64,000 nucleotides of DNA from an uncultured Eudoraea sp. (GTDB lineage: Bacteria; Bacteroidota; Bacteroidia; Flavobacteriales; Flavobacteriaceae), in NCBI RefSeq assembly GCF_947260015.1, contig NZ_CAMYOM010000001.1, forward strand, positions 84,456-148,455, written 5' to 3'. The notes beneath the pieces are model-generated. The model saw only the letters and a program-made list of their open reading frames with translations. It was not told the DNA's origin and searched no databases. Each line of letters begins with the position of its first letter. Position 1 is the first letter of the stretch. This document shows, in pieces, positions 35,947-45,398 of this stretch. The position numbers and the translations under genes are program-made.

Positions 35947-36546
35947 TTAGGACAGATTTGAACTGATTAATTTTAAAAATTCATTTCGAGTTTCTTCTTT
36001 TTGGAAAGTGCCTCTAAATCCTGATGTTGTAGTTACGGAATTCTGCTTTTGAACACCCCGCATCATCATACACATATGTGCTGCTTCTATTACAACAGCA
36101 ACCCCCTGAGGCTTTAAAGTATCATTTATACAATCTAAAATCTGCTCTGTTAAGCGTTCCTGAACCTGCAACCTTCGTGCAAAAACATCTACAATTCTAG
36201 GTAATTTGCTCAACCCTACGATCTGTCCGTTTGGGATATAAGCAATATGAGCTTTCCCGAAAAAAGGTAACATATGATGTTCGCAAAGAGAATACAATTC
36301 AATATCCTTAACAATTACCATTTCGTTATAAGATTCATTAAACATAGCACTCCTGAGGATAGCAGCGGCATCCTGTTTATAACCCTGCGTTAAAAACAAC
36401 ATTGCTTTTGCCGCTCGTTCAGGGGTTTTAATTAATCCTTCACGACCCACTTCTTCACCTATTTCCTGAATTATTCCTGAAAAACGTTCCGTAATTTCAT
36501 TAGTAATCTCTATGTTATATTCTTCCAGATTGTGATATGATATCAT
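35947..36546 (-). CDS. folE: GTP cyclohydrolase I
   Basis: 199-residue enzyme making 7,8-dihydroneopterin triphosphate from GTP, for folate or queuosine. Zinc ligands are seen in [23 protein letters not shown] (Cys and His) and [16 protein letters not shown] (Cys); [23 protein letters not shown] and RGTFQ are also typical. Length and the N-terminal helix ([21 protein letters not shown]) fit FolE type I, not the FolE2 family. It is followed on the same strand by the 97-residue membrane protein gene 57 bp downstream. Confidence 0.95.
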   Translation of the reverse strand: MISYHNLEEYNIEITNEITERFSGIIQEIGEEVGREGLIKTPERAAKAMLFLTQGYKQDAAAILRSAMFNESYNEMVIVKDIELYSLCEHHMLPFFGKAHIAYIPNGQIVGLSKLPRIVDVFARRLQVQERLTEQILDCINDTLKPQGVAVVIEAAHMCMMMRGVQKQNSVTTTSGFRGTFQKEETRNEFLKLISSNLS

Positions 36547-36742
36547 AATAAAAAGTATAAATGGCTTGATTTAAAATAAATTCGAATTTAAAGGTTTCTC
36601 CCTTAAAAATCCTAAATTAATGTATTATTAATAAAATGAAAACATCGATAGTTTCTACTGTGCTACTGCCAGCAGATTCCCGGTCCATTACATTTTGAAG
36701 TGTTATGGGTATTGTTTACTTTCATGCCCTAATTAATTATTG

Positions 36743-37444
36743 ATGATTAAGGCCACTAATATCCAAAAATATTTCGGAGAACTTCAGGTTTTGAAAGGGG
36801 TAGATTTGCGCATAAAAGCTGGAGAAGTGGTTTCTATTGTAGGACCCTCAGGCGCCGGTAAAACAACCTTATTACAAATTTTAGGCACACTGGATAATCA
36901 GTCGAACAAAAAGGAAAGTGAGCTGGAAATTAATGGCATTGATGTTACTTCATTAAAAGATAAAGCACTGGCTGCATTTAGAAATAATCATATTGGATTT
37001 ATTTTTCAATTCCACCAATTATTACCGGAATTTTCGGCCATAGAAAATGTATGTATTCCAGCCTTTATTAAAAGAACAGGAAAGGCAGAAGCGGAGACCC
37101 GAGCAACGGAACTGCTAATTTTCCTGGGACTTTCCAATCGCATGCACCACCGACCTAATGAGTTATCCGGAGGTGAACAACAACGTGTTGCAGTGGCAAG
37201 GGCTTTGATAAACAATCCAAGCATAATACTTGCGGATGAACCAAGCGGCAATCTTGATTCGGAAAGTGCAGATAAATTGCATCAACTCTTTTTTCAATTG
37301 CGCGATGAATTTGGTCAAACTTTTGTTATTGTCACTCATAATGAGGAATTAGCTGATATGGCGGACAGAAAGTTAACCATGATAGACGGACAAATCACAG
37401 ACCAATATGTTGAGAGAAGTTTGGGTAGTCCTAAAAAACCCTAG
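36743..37444 (+). CDS. LolD-like ABC transporter ATP-binding protein
   Basis: 233-residue ATPase of the LolD/MacB class. Walker [21 protein letters not shown]-loop [18 protein letters not shown], signature [17 protein letters not shown], Walker [14 protein letters not shown] and H-switch [15 protein letters not shown] are complete. LolD releases lipoproteins from the inner membrane together with LolC/E-type permeases, which are not encoded here. The track begins with TTG 36740; ATG 36743 is used. The next gene starts 33 bp downstream. Confidence 0.88.
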   Translation: MIKATNIQKYFGELQVLKGVDLRIKAGEVVSIVGPSGAGKTTLLQILGTLDNQSNKKESELEINGIDVTSLKDKALAAFRNNHIGFIFQFHQLLPEFSAIENVCIPAFIKRTGKAEAETRATELLIFLGLSNRMHHRPNELSGGEQQRVAVARALINNPSIILADEPSGNLDSESADKLHQLFFQLRDEFGQTFVIVTHNEELADMADRKLTMIDGQITDQYVERSLGSPKKP

Positions 37445-37477
37445 TTATCTGAATGAGCTCATTAAAATTATACATCA

Positions 37478-38242
37478 TTGACTTTTAATGAGTTAAAGGA
37501 TTTTTTGGATGCAAAAGTCATCCAATACAATAATCCTCAATTTCTGGATTCGGATCCAATTCAGGTTCCTCATTTGTTCATTAAGAAAGAAGATATTGAG
37601 ATCAGTGGGTTTCTCACATCAACAATTGCCTGGGGTAATCGAAAAAGTATTATCAAAAATGCCCGTTTTTTAATGGACTTATTGGATAATGATCCTCATA
37701 ATTTTGTCCTGTACCACAAGGAATCAGAATTAATAAAGCTTGAACCATTTGTTCATCGTACTTTTAATAGCGTTGATTTGGTATACTTTATAAAAGCTTT
37801 GAGAAGTATATATAGTCAACACGGAGGTTTAGAAGTAATTTTTGGCCAACATACCACAGATAAATCAACACAGCCCGCAATTTCTAAATTCAAACAAACC
37901 TTTTTTGAGTTAACACATCCAAAAAGAACCACAAAGCATGTTTCTGATCCAGCTAAAGGTTCCGCAGCCAAGCGCATTAATATGTTTCTTAGGTGGATGG
38001 TTCGCGATAATACAACCAAGGTAGATTTCGGGATCTGGAAATCCATCTCCCCTGCCCTTTTATCCTGCCCCCTGGATGTTCATTCGGGGAATGTCGCCAG
38101 AAAGCTTGGGTTATTACATCGGAAACAAAACGATTCTAGAGCTGTGAATGAACTTGATTCTTATCTTCGAAAAATGGACCCATCAGATCCTGTAAAATAT
38201 GATTTTGCTCTATTTGGACTGGGCGTATTTGAAAAGTTCTAG
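37478..38242 (+). CDS. TIGR02757 family protein
   Basis: 254 residues. The sequence matches the Bacteroidota TIGR02757 family: FNELKDFLDAKVIQYNNPQF, DPIQVPHLFIKKEDIEISGFL, IAWGNRKSIIKNA, RTTKHVSDPAKGSAAKRINMFLRWMVR and LSCPLDVHSGNVARKLGLL. The Helix-hairpin/KxxHVSDP region recalls DNA-glycosylase-like folds, but no function is established that I know of. No in-frame ATG exists near the beginning; a TTG at 37478 gives the natural family N terminus and lies two codons after an in-frame region with an upstream stop. Likely co-transcribed with the ABC ATPase. Confidence 0.82.
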   Translation: MTFNELKDFLDAKVIQYNNPQFLDSDPIQVPHLFIKKEDIEISGFLTSTIAWGNRKSIIKNARFLMDLLDNDPHNFVLYHKESELIKLEPFVHRTFNSVDLVYFIKALRSIYSQHGGLEVIFGQHTTDKSTQPAISKFKQTFFELTHPKRTTKHVSDPAKGSAAKRINMFLRWMVRDNTTKVDFGIWKSISPALLSCPLDVHSGNVARKLGLLHRKQNDSRAVNELDSYLRKMDPSDPVKYDFALFGLGVFEKF

Positions 38243-38399
38243 AATATTTAATACTCAACCTGATTAGCCCAATTTGTTATATTATAACTTATAAGAGTAT
38301 TTTCTCAAATAAATTTAGATTATTTACTATATTTATACTAATAGAAAATAAATACGCCTTATTCTGCAATAACAACCTAGCCGAGAAATTAAGGATCGT

Positions 38400-38795
38400 A
38401 TGAGTAGTCTATACTCAATTAAGAAAGAAGAAAATTATCTGGTAATGACTATTTCCGGAGATTATTCTTATGCAGATTTTATAAAGTATCCTAAGATCAT
38501 TAGAAATCAATGTCTAACAGAAAAAAAATATAAAATTTTAGTGAATGTAATTAAGGTAGTTAAAACTGAAATTCCCCTTGTTGAGCTATTTTTTCTGGGC
38601 GAGCACGTCGCTAATGTTTTAAGAGATCATATTAAACTTGCCCTGGTCTGGGATGGAGAAAACCACAATAGATTCCTACAAAAAGTGGCCACCAACAGAC
38701 GTGCATTGATACGCACTTTTGAATCTGATGAAAATGCGAAAGTATGGTTAATTCACGACAGGGAAGATGAACCATTTTTAGACTCAACATCCTAA
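38400..38795 (+). CDS. SpoIIAA/STAS-like small protein
   Basis: 131-residue soluble protein with alternating strands and helices: YSIKKEENYLVMTISGDYSYADF, KYKILVNVIKVVKTEIPLVELFFLGEHVANVL, IKLALVWDGENHNRFLQKVATNRRALIRTFESDENAKVWL. This order resembles the SpoIIAA-like (STAS-fold) proteins that often occur singly in Bacteroidota. I do not see the phosphorylatable Ser motif of true anti-anti-sigma factors. Single gene with a ~157 bp AT-rich upstream region. Function unknown. Confidence 0.6.
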   Translation: MSSLYSIKKEENYLVMTISGDYSYADFIKYPKIIRNQCLTEKKYKILVNVIKVVKTEIPLVELFFLGEHVANVLRDHIKLALVWDGENHNRFLQKVATNRRALIRTFESDENAKVWLIHDREDEPFLDSTS

Positions 38796-38880
38796 ATCAA
38801 CCATTGTATTATATTAAAAATTAATTCGGATCAAATCCTCATAATAATCAAAAAGGTCTAAGAAATATATCTTTAGTTCA

Positions 38881-40011
38881 CTACAGACCCATAGCACCTA
38901 ATTTCAAATCAATTTTTGAATTTCCTTTCTCAATCGATTCGTAAATAGCTTCAACAATAATCATATCCCGTTTGCCCATTTCGCCGGGAGCAACATTTGG
39001 GGTATCATTTAAAATATGTCTTGCAAAATCATCCATCTGTAATTTTTGCTGGCGTTCATGCGGGAAACTCAAGTCGCCGCCGGAAGTTTTACCTGCCAAA
39101 GGACCATAGGAACTAGCAGGATTTAATTCAAACCAGCCCTTATCACAAGAGGCATACATTCTATTTACATTCGTATTATGTGATGTCATGATATTACCAA
39201 AAGCGCCGCTGGAAAATTCGAATTGTGCGGTGATAGTCTCATCGGTATCCTTAAAATAAACCGGTCTCGTACTAAACTCCTGTGCGCATACGGATATGGG
39301 GTTTTCTCCGGTTCCATAAATTGCGCTTTGGATCGCATAAACACCCATATTCATTAAGGCTCCTCCTCCGGAAAGCGCCTTGTTTAATCGCCATTGATCC
39401 GGATTAGCAACAGATCTGTAGGCAGCTTCTGCGGATATATACTGTACATTTCCAAAAACCTTTTCATTAACCAATCGTTTTATTTCCTGAGTATAGGGTT
39501 CTGAATGAAGACGGTAACCCACGCTTAATTTTACATTTGCTTTATTGCATGCTTCAATTATTGTATCGCATTCCTCAACACTAACGGCCATGGGTTTTTC
39601 ACATATAACATGTTTTCCGGCTTTGGCCGCTCTTATGGAGAAATCGGCATGCATAGAATTAGGTAGTACAACGTAGACTATATCTATGGAGTCGTTAGAA
39701 ATGATATTATCAAAATTCTCATAATTATAAATACTGGCATCGGGGATTTTATATTTATCCTGCCATATCTTTTCTTTTTCAGGGGTTCCGGTAACTATCC
39801 CTGCCAAATAACATAATTCACAATCCAATAAAGAAGGTGCTAACTGATAAGTACTATAGCTTCCCAATCCTACTAATGCTATACCTAATTTCTTTTTTTT
39901 CTGTTTTTGATCATCTATTGCACAAGCCCAGGGCATTCCACTGAGAAGTGCGGCTCCGCCTATTCCTTTGGATAGTTTTTTATTAAAGGATCTTCTGGAA
40001 ATATTCTTCAT
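38881..40011 (-). CDS. Tat-exported Gfo/Idh/MocA family oxidoreductase
   Basis: 376-residue NAD(P)-dependent oxidoreductase. The N terminus carries a twin-arginine signal (SRRSFNKKL, then IGGAALLSGMPWACA), so the folded enzyme is exported to the periplasm. The Rossmann motif is IALVGLGSYSTYQLAP and the family's EKP motif is HVICEKPMAVSVEEC; the C-terminal GFO_IDH domain has GNVQYISAEAAYRS and ALSGGGALMNMGVYAIQS. These exported members are thought to act on sugars with a tightly bound nucleotide. Track start 40020 is TTG; ATG 40011 is used. Substrate unknown. Confidence 0.88.
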   Translation of the reverse strand: MKNISRRSFNKKLSKGIGGAALLSGMPWACAIDDQKQKKKKLGIALVGLGSYSTYQLAPSLLDCELCYLAGIVTGTPEKEKIWQDKYKIPDASIYNYENFDNIISNDSIDIVYVVLPNSMHADFSIRAAKAGKHVICEKPMAVSVEECDTIIEACNKANVKLSVGYRLHSEPYTQEIKRLVNEKVFGNVQYISAEAAYRSVANPDQWRLNKALSGGGALMNMGVYAIQSAIYGTGENPISVCAQEFSTRPVYFKDTDETITAQFEFSSGAFGNIMTSHNTNVNRMYASCDKGWFELNPASSYGPLAGKTSGGDLSFPHERQQKLQMDDFARHILNDTPNVAPGEMGKRDMIIVEAIYESIEKGNSKIDLKLGAMGL

Positions 40012-40415
40012 GTTTACCAAATTAGTTGTTCGAAATCATTTTCATCTAAGCTAAATTTAAAGAAAGTGATCCAATTTTTATTCTTTTTAATCTTAATATT
40101 CGAGATAATCTGGACAGGGCATGGCACAGAATCTTTATCTGAATGTATTGGTTCAGTCTAAATATTATGACAGTACCACACTTATTTCAATGCCAAATAC
40201 CAGATTTCAAGACATATGCTACTAAATTCCTTCATGACATAGCAACTGATTTTTATTGTCTTAACTGAAATTGAGATTCCTTCTGAATTAATCTCCGTTT
40301 ATCGAAAAATTTTACTTTAAAGTTTTCGATAAACTACTTATTCTACCACACTTTTATTACAACTTAAGCGTTAAAAGAACATATCAATGTAATTAATAAA
40401 CAAATATTTTAAGTT
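40012..40415. other. Intergenic region, 404 bp
   Basis: No confident gene. It holds a 34-codon ATG frame (40121-40225) of doubtful meaning and a perfect 12-bp inverted repeat at 40297-40308 / 40323-40334, listed separately. Confidence 0.55.
40297..40334. repeat. 12-bp perfect inverted repeat upstream of lipoprotein gene
   Basis: GTTTATCGAAAA and TTTTCGATAAAC with a 14-nt spacer, centred about 100 bp before the lipoprotein ATG at 40416. There is no T-run after either arm, so a paired operator is more likely than a terminator. Confidence 0.6.
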
Positions 40416-41276
40416 ATGAAAAATTGGAAAGTATATGGCATATTCCTGGTTTTCGCACTAGTTTTTACAACTTCCTGTGAGAACTCTGATGAAGGAACAG
40501 ATGTTGCCAATAATCTGGCATTACCGCCATATGAATCTATGGTTATAGATTTTAGCGATTTTATCGATGATTCAAATTCGGGGAAAAGTACGGCCCTGAT
40601 GTATGATGAAAAAGCCCCCGATGGCAATTGGTTTTTTTCACGAATTGTTGTAGGGGTTTGGAATTCAGCACTTTTTACCACCTTGGCAGTACCCGTGGCC
40701 TCCTTCAAATCTGCTTTTGCAAATTCCCCAGAAAATTTAGGAGATAATAAATGGCAGTGGACTTATAGCGTAGATGGCTTTACAAGTAAATATACGGCGC
40801 TTCTTACAGGTGAGGTAACCGGAGAAGAAGTTCTTTGGGAAATGTATATTACCAAGGAAGGAATTGGAGCTTTTGAAAAATTATTATGGTTTACAGGAAG
40901 TTCCGCAATGGATGGTAATAGTGGATATTGGTTATTAAATGAAAGTGCAGAGAGACCAGATGCAATGTTAAGAATAGACTGGGAACGTTCAAATGACGAA
41001 ATTGGCAATATTCGATATACGTGGGTCAGAGCACTGGATGAACAAGAGAATGACGATATGTTTAAAGACAGCTATCTCGAATATGGACTTCAGGATGGTG
41101 ATTTGGATGCTTATTTTAAAGCATACGCTTACGACAGCAACTTACAGGATTTTAGTGATATTAGAATTGAATGGAGCAGAGATACCTTTGTGGGAAGAGT
41201 AATGGCATTTGATTACTTTGAAGATGAATTATGGCATTGCTGGGATAGTAATGGTGATGACGTTCAATGTGAATAA
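40416..41276 (+). CDS. Lipoprotein of unknown function
   Basis: 286 residues: signal MKNWKVYGIFLVFALVFTTSC with lipobox Cys near residue 21, an acidic linker (ENSDEGTDVAN), and a β-rich domain with aromatic-rich strands such as WQWTYSVDGFTSKYTALLTG, GYWLLNESAERPDAMLRIDW and NIRYTWVRALDEQENDD, ending in ELWHCWDSNGDDVQCE with two Cys likely to pair. No catalytic motif. Monocistronic, closed by a strong terminator, and preceded by a 12-bp inverted repeat that may regulate it. Similar lipoproteins of unknown role are common in marine Flavobacteriaceae. Confidence 0.7.
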   Translation: MKNWKVYGIFLVFALVFTTSCENSDEGTDVANNLALPPYESMVIDFSDFIDDSNSGKSTALMYDEKAPDGNWFFSRIVVGVWNSALFTTLAVPVASFKSAFANSPENLGDNKWQWTYSVDGFTSKYTALLTGEVTGEEVLWEMYITKEGIGAFEKLLWFTGSSAMDGNSGYWLLNESAERPDAMLRIDWERSNDEIGNIRYTWVRALDEQENDDMFKDSYLEYGLQDGDLDAYFKAYAYDSNLQDFSDIRIEWSRDTFVGRVMAFDYFEDELWHCWDSNGDDVQCE

Positions 41277-41300
41277 TTAAGAATTTTAAATATATTATAT

Positions 41301-41334
41301 AACCCTGCATCTAAACGGATGCAGGGTTTTTTAA
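41301..41334 (+). terminator. Rho-independent terminator after lipoprotein
   Basis: Perfect 11-bp stem AACCCTGCATC / GATGCAGGGTT with loop TAAAC-G and six T residues. Confidence 0.92.
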
Positions 41335-41440
41335 TTCTTATTCTCTCTAGAAATCCAATTACCAATTGATATATTAAATTTAGGCATTTATATTTTCGAC
41401 ATTTTGTATCTTTTGAAACAATAAATTATATCTGCCTATC

Positions 41441-42133
41441 ATGATTTTTACTAAGCCAAAAAACCTTTTAGTTATCTGCCTTTTTTTAATGGTTTCCATT
41501 TTGAGTGCCCAGGACTGGGCCCAACTTGGACACTTTGACACTGCTAATAAAGAATTACCCGATGCCAAAACCAATGAAAGCCGCGTGGTATTTATGGGAA
41601 ACTCTATTACCATTGGATGGTCTGATCATCAACCGGAGTTCTTTGAGGGTAAACCTTATGTAAATAGGGGAATAAGTGGCCAGACGACTCCCCAAATGCT
41701 GGTGCGGTTCCGAGAGGATGTTATTGATTTAAAGCCTAAAGTGGTTATTATACTTGCAGGAACAAATGACATTGCCGGGAACACAGGACCCTCAAGCTTG
41801 CAAATGATTGCAGATAATTTAATGTCTATGGCAGAATTGGCAGAGGCCAATGGTATAAAAGTTGTTTTATGTTCAGTATTGCCCGCTTATGATTACCCCT
41901 GGGCCCAGGGGCTTAATCCAAATGAAAAAATCCCGGTGCTAAATAATATGATAAAGAGCTATGCCGGTCGTAAAGGCTTTGTCTACCTGGATTATTTTTC
42001 TTCAATGACCGATGGCAAAAATGGACTTAGAGAAGATCTTGGTAGTGACGGGGTTCACCCTAATAAAAAAGGATTTGAGCTAATGGCTCCATTGGCTGAA
42101 AAAGCCATCGCTGATGCATTGGGTAGGCAATAG
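41441..42133 (+). CDS. Secreted SGNH/GDSL hydrolase
   Basis: 230 residues with a signal peptide ending near LMVSILSAQ. The SGNH blocks are visible: block I VVFMGNSITIGW (GNS variant of GDS with the catalytic Ser), block II NRGISGQTT, block III IILAGTNDIAGN with Asn, and block V SDGVHPNKKGF with catalytic Asp and His. Such enzymes deacetylate or de-esterify carbohydrates or lipids outside the cytoplasm; this group resembles the acetylhydrolase/lysophospholipase L1-like proteins. No CAZyme neighbours indicate the substrate. Confidence 0.88.
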   Translation: MIFTKPKNLLVICLFLMVSILSAQDWAQLGHFDTANKELPDAKTNESRVVFMGNSITIGWSDHQPEFFEGKPYVNRGISGQTTPQMLVRFREDVIDLKPKVVIILAGTNDIAGNTGPSSLQMIADNLMSMAELAEANGIKVVLCSVLPAYDYPWAQGLNPNEKIPVLNNMIKSYAGRKGFVYLDYFSSMTDGKNGLREDLGSDGVHPNKKGFELMAPLAEKAIADALGRQ

Positions 42134-42304
42134 TGCTGCAATAGTGTAAAAAGGTTATACCCAGACCATTTCAGCTGCCGGCATAAAATTATACAAGAGT
42201 GTTAAAGATTCCGGAGGCTTCTAAGTTTCTGCAAAAAATGGATCTACTGTGCTTTTGAATGATTTTTTGGAAACAATAAAACAAATTCGCCAATTACCTT
42301 TTTA

Positions 42305-43312
42305 ATGAAAAATCAACTAATTAGCATATTAATACCATTTAAAAATACTTCGGTTTACCTGCCGGAGTGCGTTGATTCCATTTTATCTCAAAGTTACCAA
42401 AACTGGGAGGTCATTGCTGTAGACGATCACTCGGAGGATAACAGTCGTGCTATAGTTGAACAATATTCATCAAGAGATACCAGAATAAAAGTACATTCTA
42501 ATAAAGGAGATGGTATAATTTCAGCACTCAGGACAGCCTATTATTTGAGCAAAGGTCAATTGTTTACAAGAATGGATTCTGATGATATTATGAATTCCAA
42601 TAAGCTGGAAATCATGGCTTCAGCATTAGAAAAACATGGAAAAGGACATATTGCCATAGGAGGTGTTCGTTATTTTTCGGATCGTGGAGTCGGCAATGGT
42701 TATATGCGATATGAAAAATGGTTGAACAAACTCACCGCCAAAGGAGAAAACTACTCTGAAATCTATAAAGAATGCGTTATCCCCTCCCCTTGCTGGATGG
42801 TCCATAAAAAAGATCTGGAAGAAAGCGGTGCTTTTGAGCATAATAGATACCCCGAAGATTATGATCTTGCATTTCGATTTTATGAACGGGGTTTGCAATG
42901 TATTCCCTGTAGTGAGATATTACACCTTTGGCGCGACTATGACAGCAGAACCTCAAGAACCAGTGAGCACTATGCTCAGAATTATTTTTTACATTTAAAA
43001 CTATATTACTTTCTAAAGCTTCACCATGATCACATGCGACCTTTAACCGTTTGGGGTGCCGGGGAAAAAGGGAAAAGCACTGCCAGAGAGCTGTTAAAAC
43101 AGAATATTCCGTTTTATTGGTTATGTGATAACCCAAAAAAAATAGGTAAAAATATTTATGGACAGGAATTAATGCATTTTAATTTTCTAATTGAACTTAA
43201 AAACCCCCAAAGTATAATTACTGTTGCAAATGAAGAGGCTCAGGAAATGATCACAAATTTCTTTTCAAATTTGGGTCAATCCCCAATGTTCGATTATTTT
43301 TTCTTTTGTTAA
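42305..43312 (+). CDS. Family 2 glycosyltransferase with C-terminal Rossmann-like module
   Basis: 335 residues. The N-terminal ~220 residues are a GT2 (GT-A fold) domain: ISILIPFKNTSVYLPECVDSI, VIAVDDHSEDNSRAIVEQY, FTRMDSDDIMNSNKLE (DxD-type metal site) and YPEDYDLAFRFYERG. The last ~90 residues form a second module starting LTVWGAGEKGKSTARELLKQ and IPFYWLCDNPKKIGKNIYG, a GxGxxG nucleotide- or sugar-binding pattern. No membrane helix. Stand-alone gene; the main polysaccharide cluster is 15 kb away. Acceptor unknown. Confidence 0.85.
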   Translation: MKNQLISILIPFKNTSVYLPECVDSILSQSYQNWEVIAVDDHSEDNSRAIVEQYSSRDTRIKVHSNKGDGIISALRTAYYLSKGQLFTRMDSDDIMNSNKLEIMASALEKHGKGHIAIGGVRYFSDRGVGNGYMRYEKWLNKLTAKGENYSEIYKECVIPSPCWMVHKKDLEESGAFEHNRYPEDYDLAFRFYERGLQCIPCSEILHLWRDYDSRTSRTSEHYAQNYFLHLKLYYFLKLHHDHMRPLTVWGAGEKGKSTARELLKQNIPFYWLCDNPKKIGKNIYGQELMHFNFLIELKNPQSIITVANEEAQEMITNFFSNLGQSPMFDYFFFC

Positions 43313-43475
43313 AGAATAAATTTTTTTAACCAACCATGAATAATCTATTTTGGGTGGACTCAGCATATATATTAATTTTATTTTTTCATTCAACTCGTTT
43401 TACTTCCTAATTTTGTCATAATTACTAGGCAATATCTTCTCAATACTTTATATATTTGTCAAATCAAAATTGGGA

Positions 43476-45398
43476 ATGCTGTTTAAATATCCGGAACTCC
43501 TTTGGGCCTTTTTTCTGCTGCTAATTCCAATATTAATTCACCTCTTTCAACTTCGGAGATTTAAAAAAACTCCTTTTACCAACGTAAAGCTTTTACAAAA
43601 AGTAGTTGCGCAATCCCGTAAAAGCAGTACTATAAAAAAATGGCTGTTACTTTTCTCCCGTCTATTGTTACTTTCGGGTCTTATCCTTGCTTTTTCACAA
43701 CCGTATTTCGCTAAGGAGTCGGTCTCATATGCCAAAGAAACCGTAATATACCTGGATAACTCATTTAGCATGCAGGCTAAAACAGAGAATGGAACCCTGC
43801 TACAGGATGCAGTTCAGAAGTTATTACAAGGTCTTCCTAAGGATAATACTTTTAGTATTTTCACTAATGAGCAAGTTTTTAGGAACGTTACCTTGATGGA
43901 TATTGGCAATGAGCTTTTGACCCTACCCTATACTTATAATCAGTTAGGGCTTAAGGATGTGCTTCTTAAGGGGAATAATTTCTTTAGTGAAGATGAAAAA
44001 TCTATTAAATATTTGGTACTGGTCTCAGATTTTCAAAACAGAACCGCCATCCGGGAATCCGATACTCTTGGAAATATCCAAACTTTTATGGTTCGCTTTG
44101 ATGCCGTAAATCTTGAAAATACTGTTTTGGATTCGGCGTATATAGCTGAGGTAAATGCAACTACAATAGACCTTTCTGTTAATTTAACTACAACAGGTTC
44201 TTTGGAGACTATCCCTGTTTCTTTATATAATGATGATAAGTTAATTGCCAAAACGGCAGCAACTTTTGATAAGAACAGAAAATCTAATGTTGTATTTACA
44301 TTACCTTCAAATGAAGTTATTATTGGCAAAATTGAAATATCAGATATTGGGTTGCCTTATGACAATCAGTTGTTTTTTAATATTAACCAAAAGGACAAAA
44401 TCAAAGTATTATCTGTAAGTGAGTCAGATAGTGAGTTTTTAAAAAGAATATTTACCGAAGATGAATTCATATTTACAGATGTGCGAATGAATAATCTTAA
44501 TTACAGCATACTGGAGTCGCAAAATCTTATAATTTTAAACGAAATTAAAACTATTCCTGTATCACTCAAAAACACTTTAAGCAATTATGTTCAAAAAGGT
44601 GGTCATCTGATGATTATCCCGGCTTTTGATGCAAATATTGAAAGTTATAATAGCTTCATCGGAAATTATTATTCTACTTCTTTTGTAAATAGAATTGATG
44701 AGGAACGTAACGTAACGGGAATTAATTTTGATCATCCTCTTTACAAGAATGTATTTGCCCAAAGAGTAAACAATTTTCAATATCCAAGGGTAACGAGCTA
44801 TTTCAAAACAAGAACAATGGCGCCTAAAGTACTTTCATTACAGGATCAATCTCCTTTCCTTGTAGGACAGGATGGTATATACTTGTTTACCGCTGCAATG
44901 ATTAATACAAATTCTAATTTTAAGAATTCACCTCTTATTGTACCTACAATTTATAGTATTGGAGCAAATAGTCTTAAATCGCCCAAATTATATAATACCA
45001 TGGGTCAAATAACCACAATAGATGTTAAAGCTGTAAGTGCAAGGGATAATATTCTAAAGGTCACTCAGAAAGAATATGAATTTATTCCAGAACAGCAGTC
45101 TTTTTCTAATAAAACTATTTTAACCTTTAATTACAATCCTAATAAAGATGGTGTTTATGTGATTAGTGAAGAATCCAGACCTATTCAAAATATTAGTTTT
45201 AATTACCCCAGAACAGAAAGCGAAGCTATATATGCTGATTTGGACACATTAAATAGGAATACCACCTTAAATAATTTAACGGAAGTCTTTGAAACCATGG
45301 AAAAAGACAACAGAGTAACTGAGCTATGGAAATGGTTTGCTATTTTTGCTTTGCTTTTTATGCTGGCCGAAGTTCTTATTCAAAAAATATTTAAATGA
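43476..45398 (+). CDS. BatA/VWA-domain membrane protein
   Basis: 640-residue protein of the Bacteroides-aerotolerance (BatA) type. N-terminal BatA domain: MLFKYPELLWAFFLLLIPIL, IHLFQLRRFKKTPFTNV, then a second helix LLLFSRLLLLSGLILAFSQP. A VWA-like domain follows with the MIDAS-type VIYLDNSFSMQAK (DxSxS). The large periplasmic remainder is β-rich and the C terminus ends with a third helix (FAIFALLFMLAEVLIQKIF). A TATATTTG -7 box lies 18-25 bp before the ATG. The dihydroorotase-like gene overlaps its stop by 4 bp (ATGA), so the two are co-translated, a pairing common in Flavobacteriaceae. Confidence 0.85.
   Translation: MLFKYPELLWAFFLLLIPILIHLFQLRRFKKTPFTNVKLLQKVVAQSRKSSTIKKWLLLFSRLLLLSGLILAFSQPYFAKESVSYAKETVIYLDNSFSMQAKTENGTLLQDAVQKLLQGLPKDNTFSIFTNEQVFRNVTLMDIGNELLTLPYTYNQLGLKDVLLKGNNFFSEDEKSIKYLVLVSDFQNRTAIRESDTLGNIQTFMVRFDAVNLENTVLDSAYIAEVNATTIDLSVNLTTTGSLETIPVSLYNDDKLIAKTAATFDKNRKSNVVFTLPSNEVIIGKIEISDIGLPYDNQLFFNINQKDKIKVLSVSESDSEFLKRIFTEDEFIFTDVRMNNLNYSILESQNLIILNEIKTIPVSLKNTLSNYVQKGGHLMIIPAFDANIESYNSFIGNYYSTSFVNRIDEERNVTGINFDHPLYKNVFAQRVNNFQYPRVTSYFKTRTMAPKVLSLQDQSPFLVGQDGIYLFTAAMINTNSNFKNSPLIVPTIYSIGANSLKSPKLYNTMGQITTIDVKAVSARDNILKVTQKEYEFIPEQQSFSNKTILTFNYNPNKDGVYVISEESRPIQNISFNYPRTESEAIYADLDTLNRNTTLNNLTEVFETMEKDNRVTELWKWFAIFALLFMLAEVLIQKIFK

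Noticed and set aside
40121-40225. 34-codon ATG frame beginning MAQNLYLNVLVQSKYYDSTT
   Set aside because: Looks protein-like at first and faintly recalls FdrA-type N termini, but it ends after 34 codons and no further homologous segment follows; too weak to call.
42777-43136. 119-residue minus-strand ORF in the glycosyltransferase gene
   Set aside because: Antisense to a well-supported GT2 domain; no promoter or motif.
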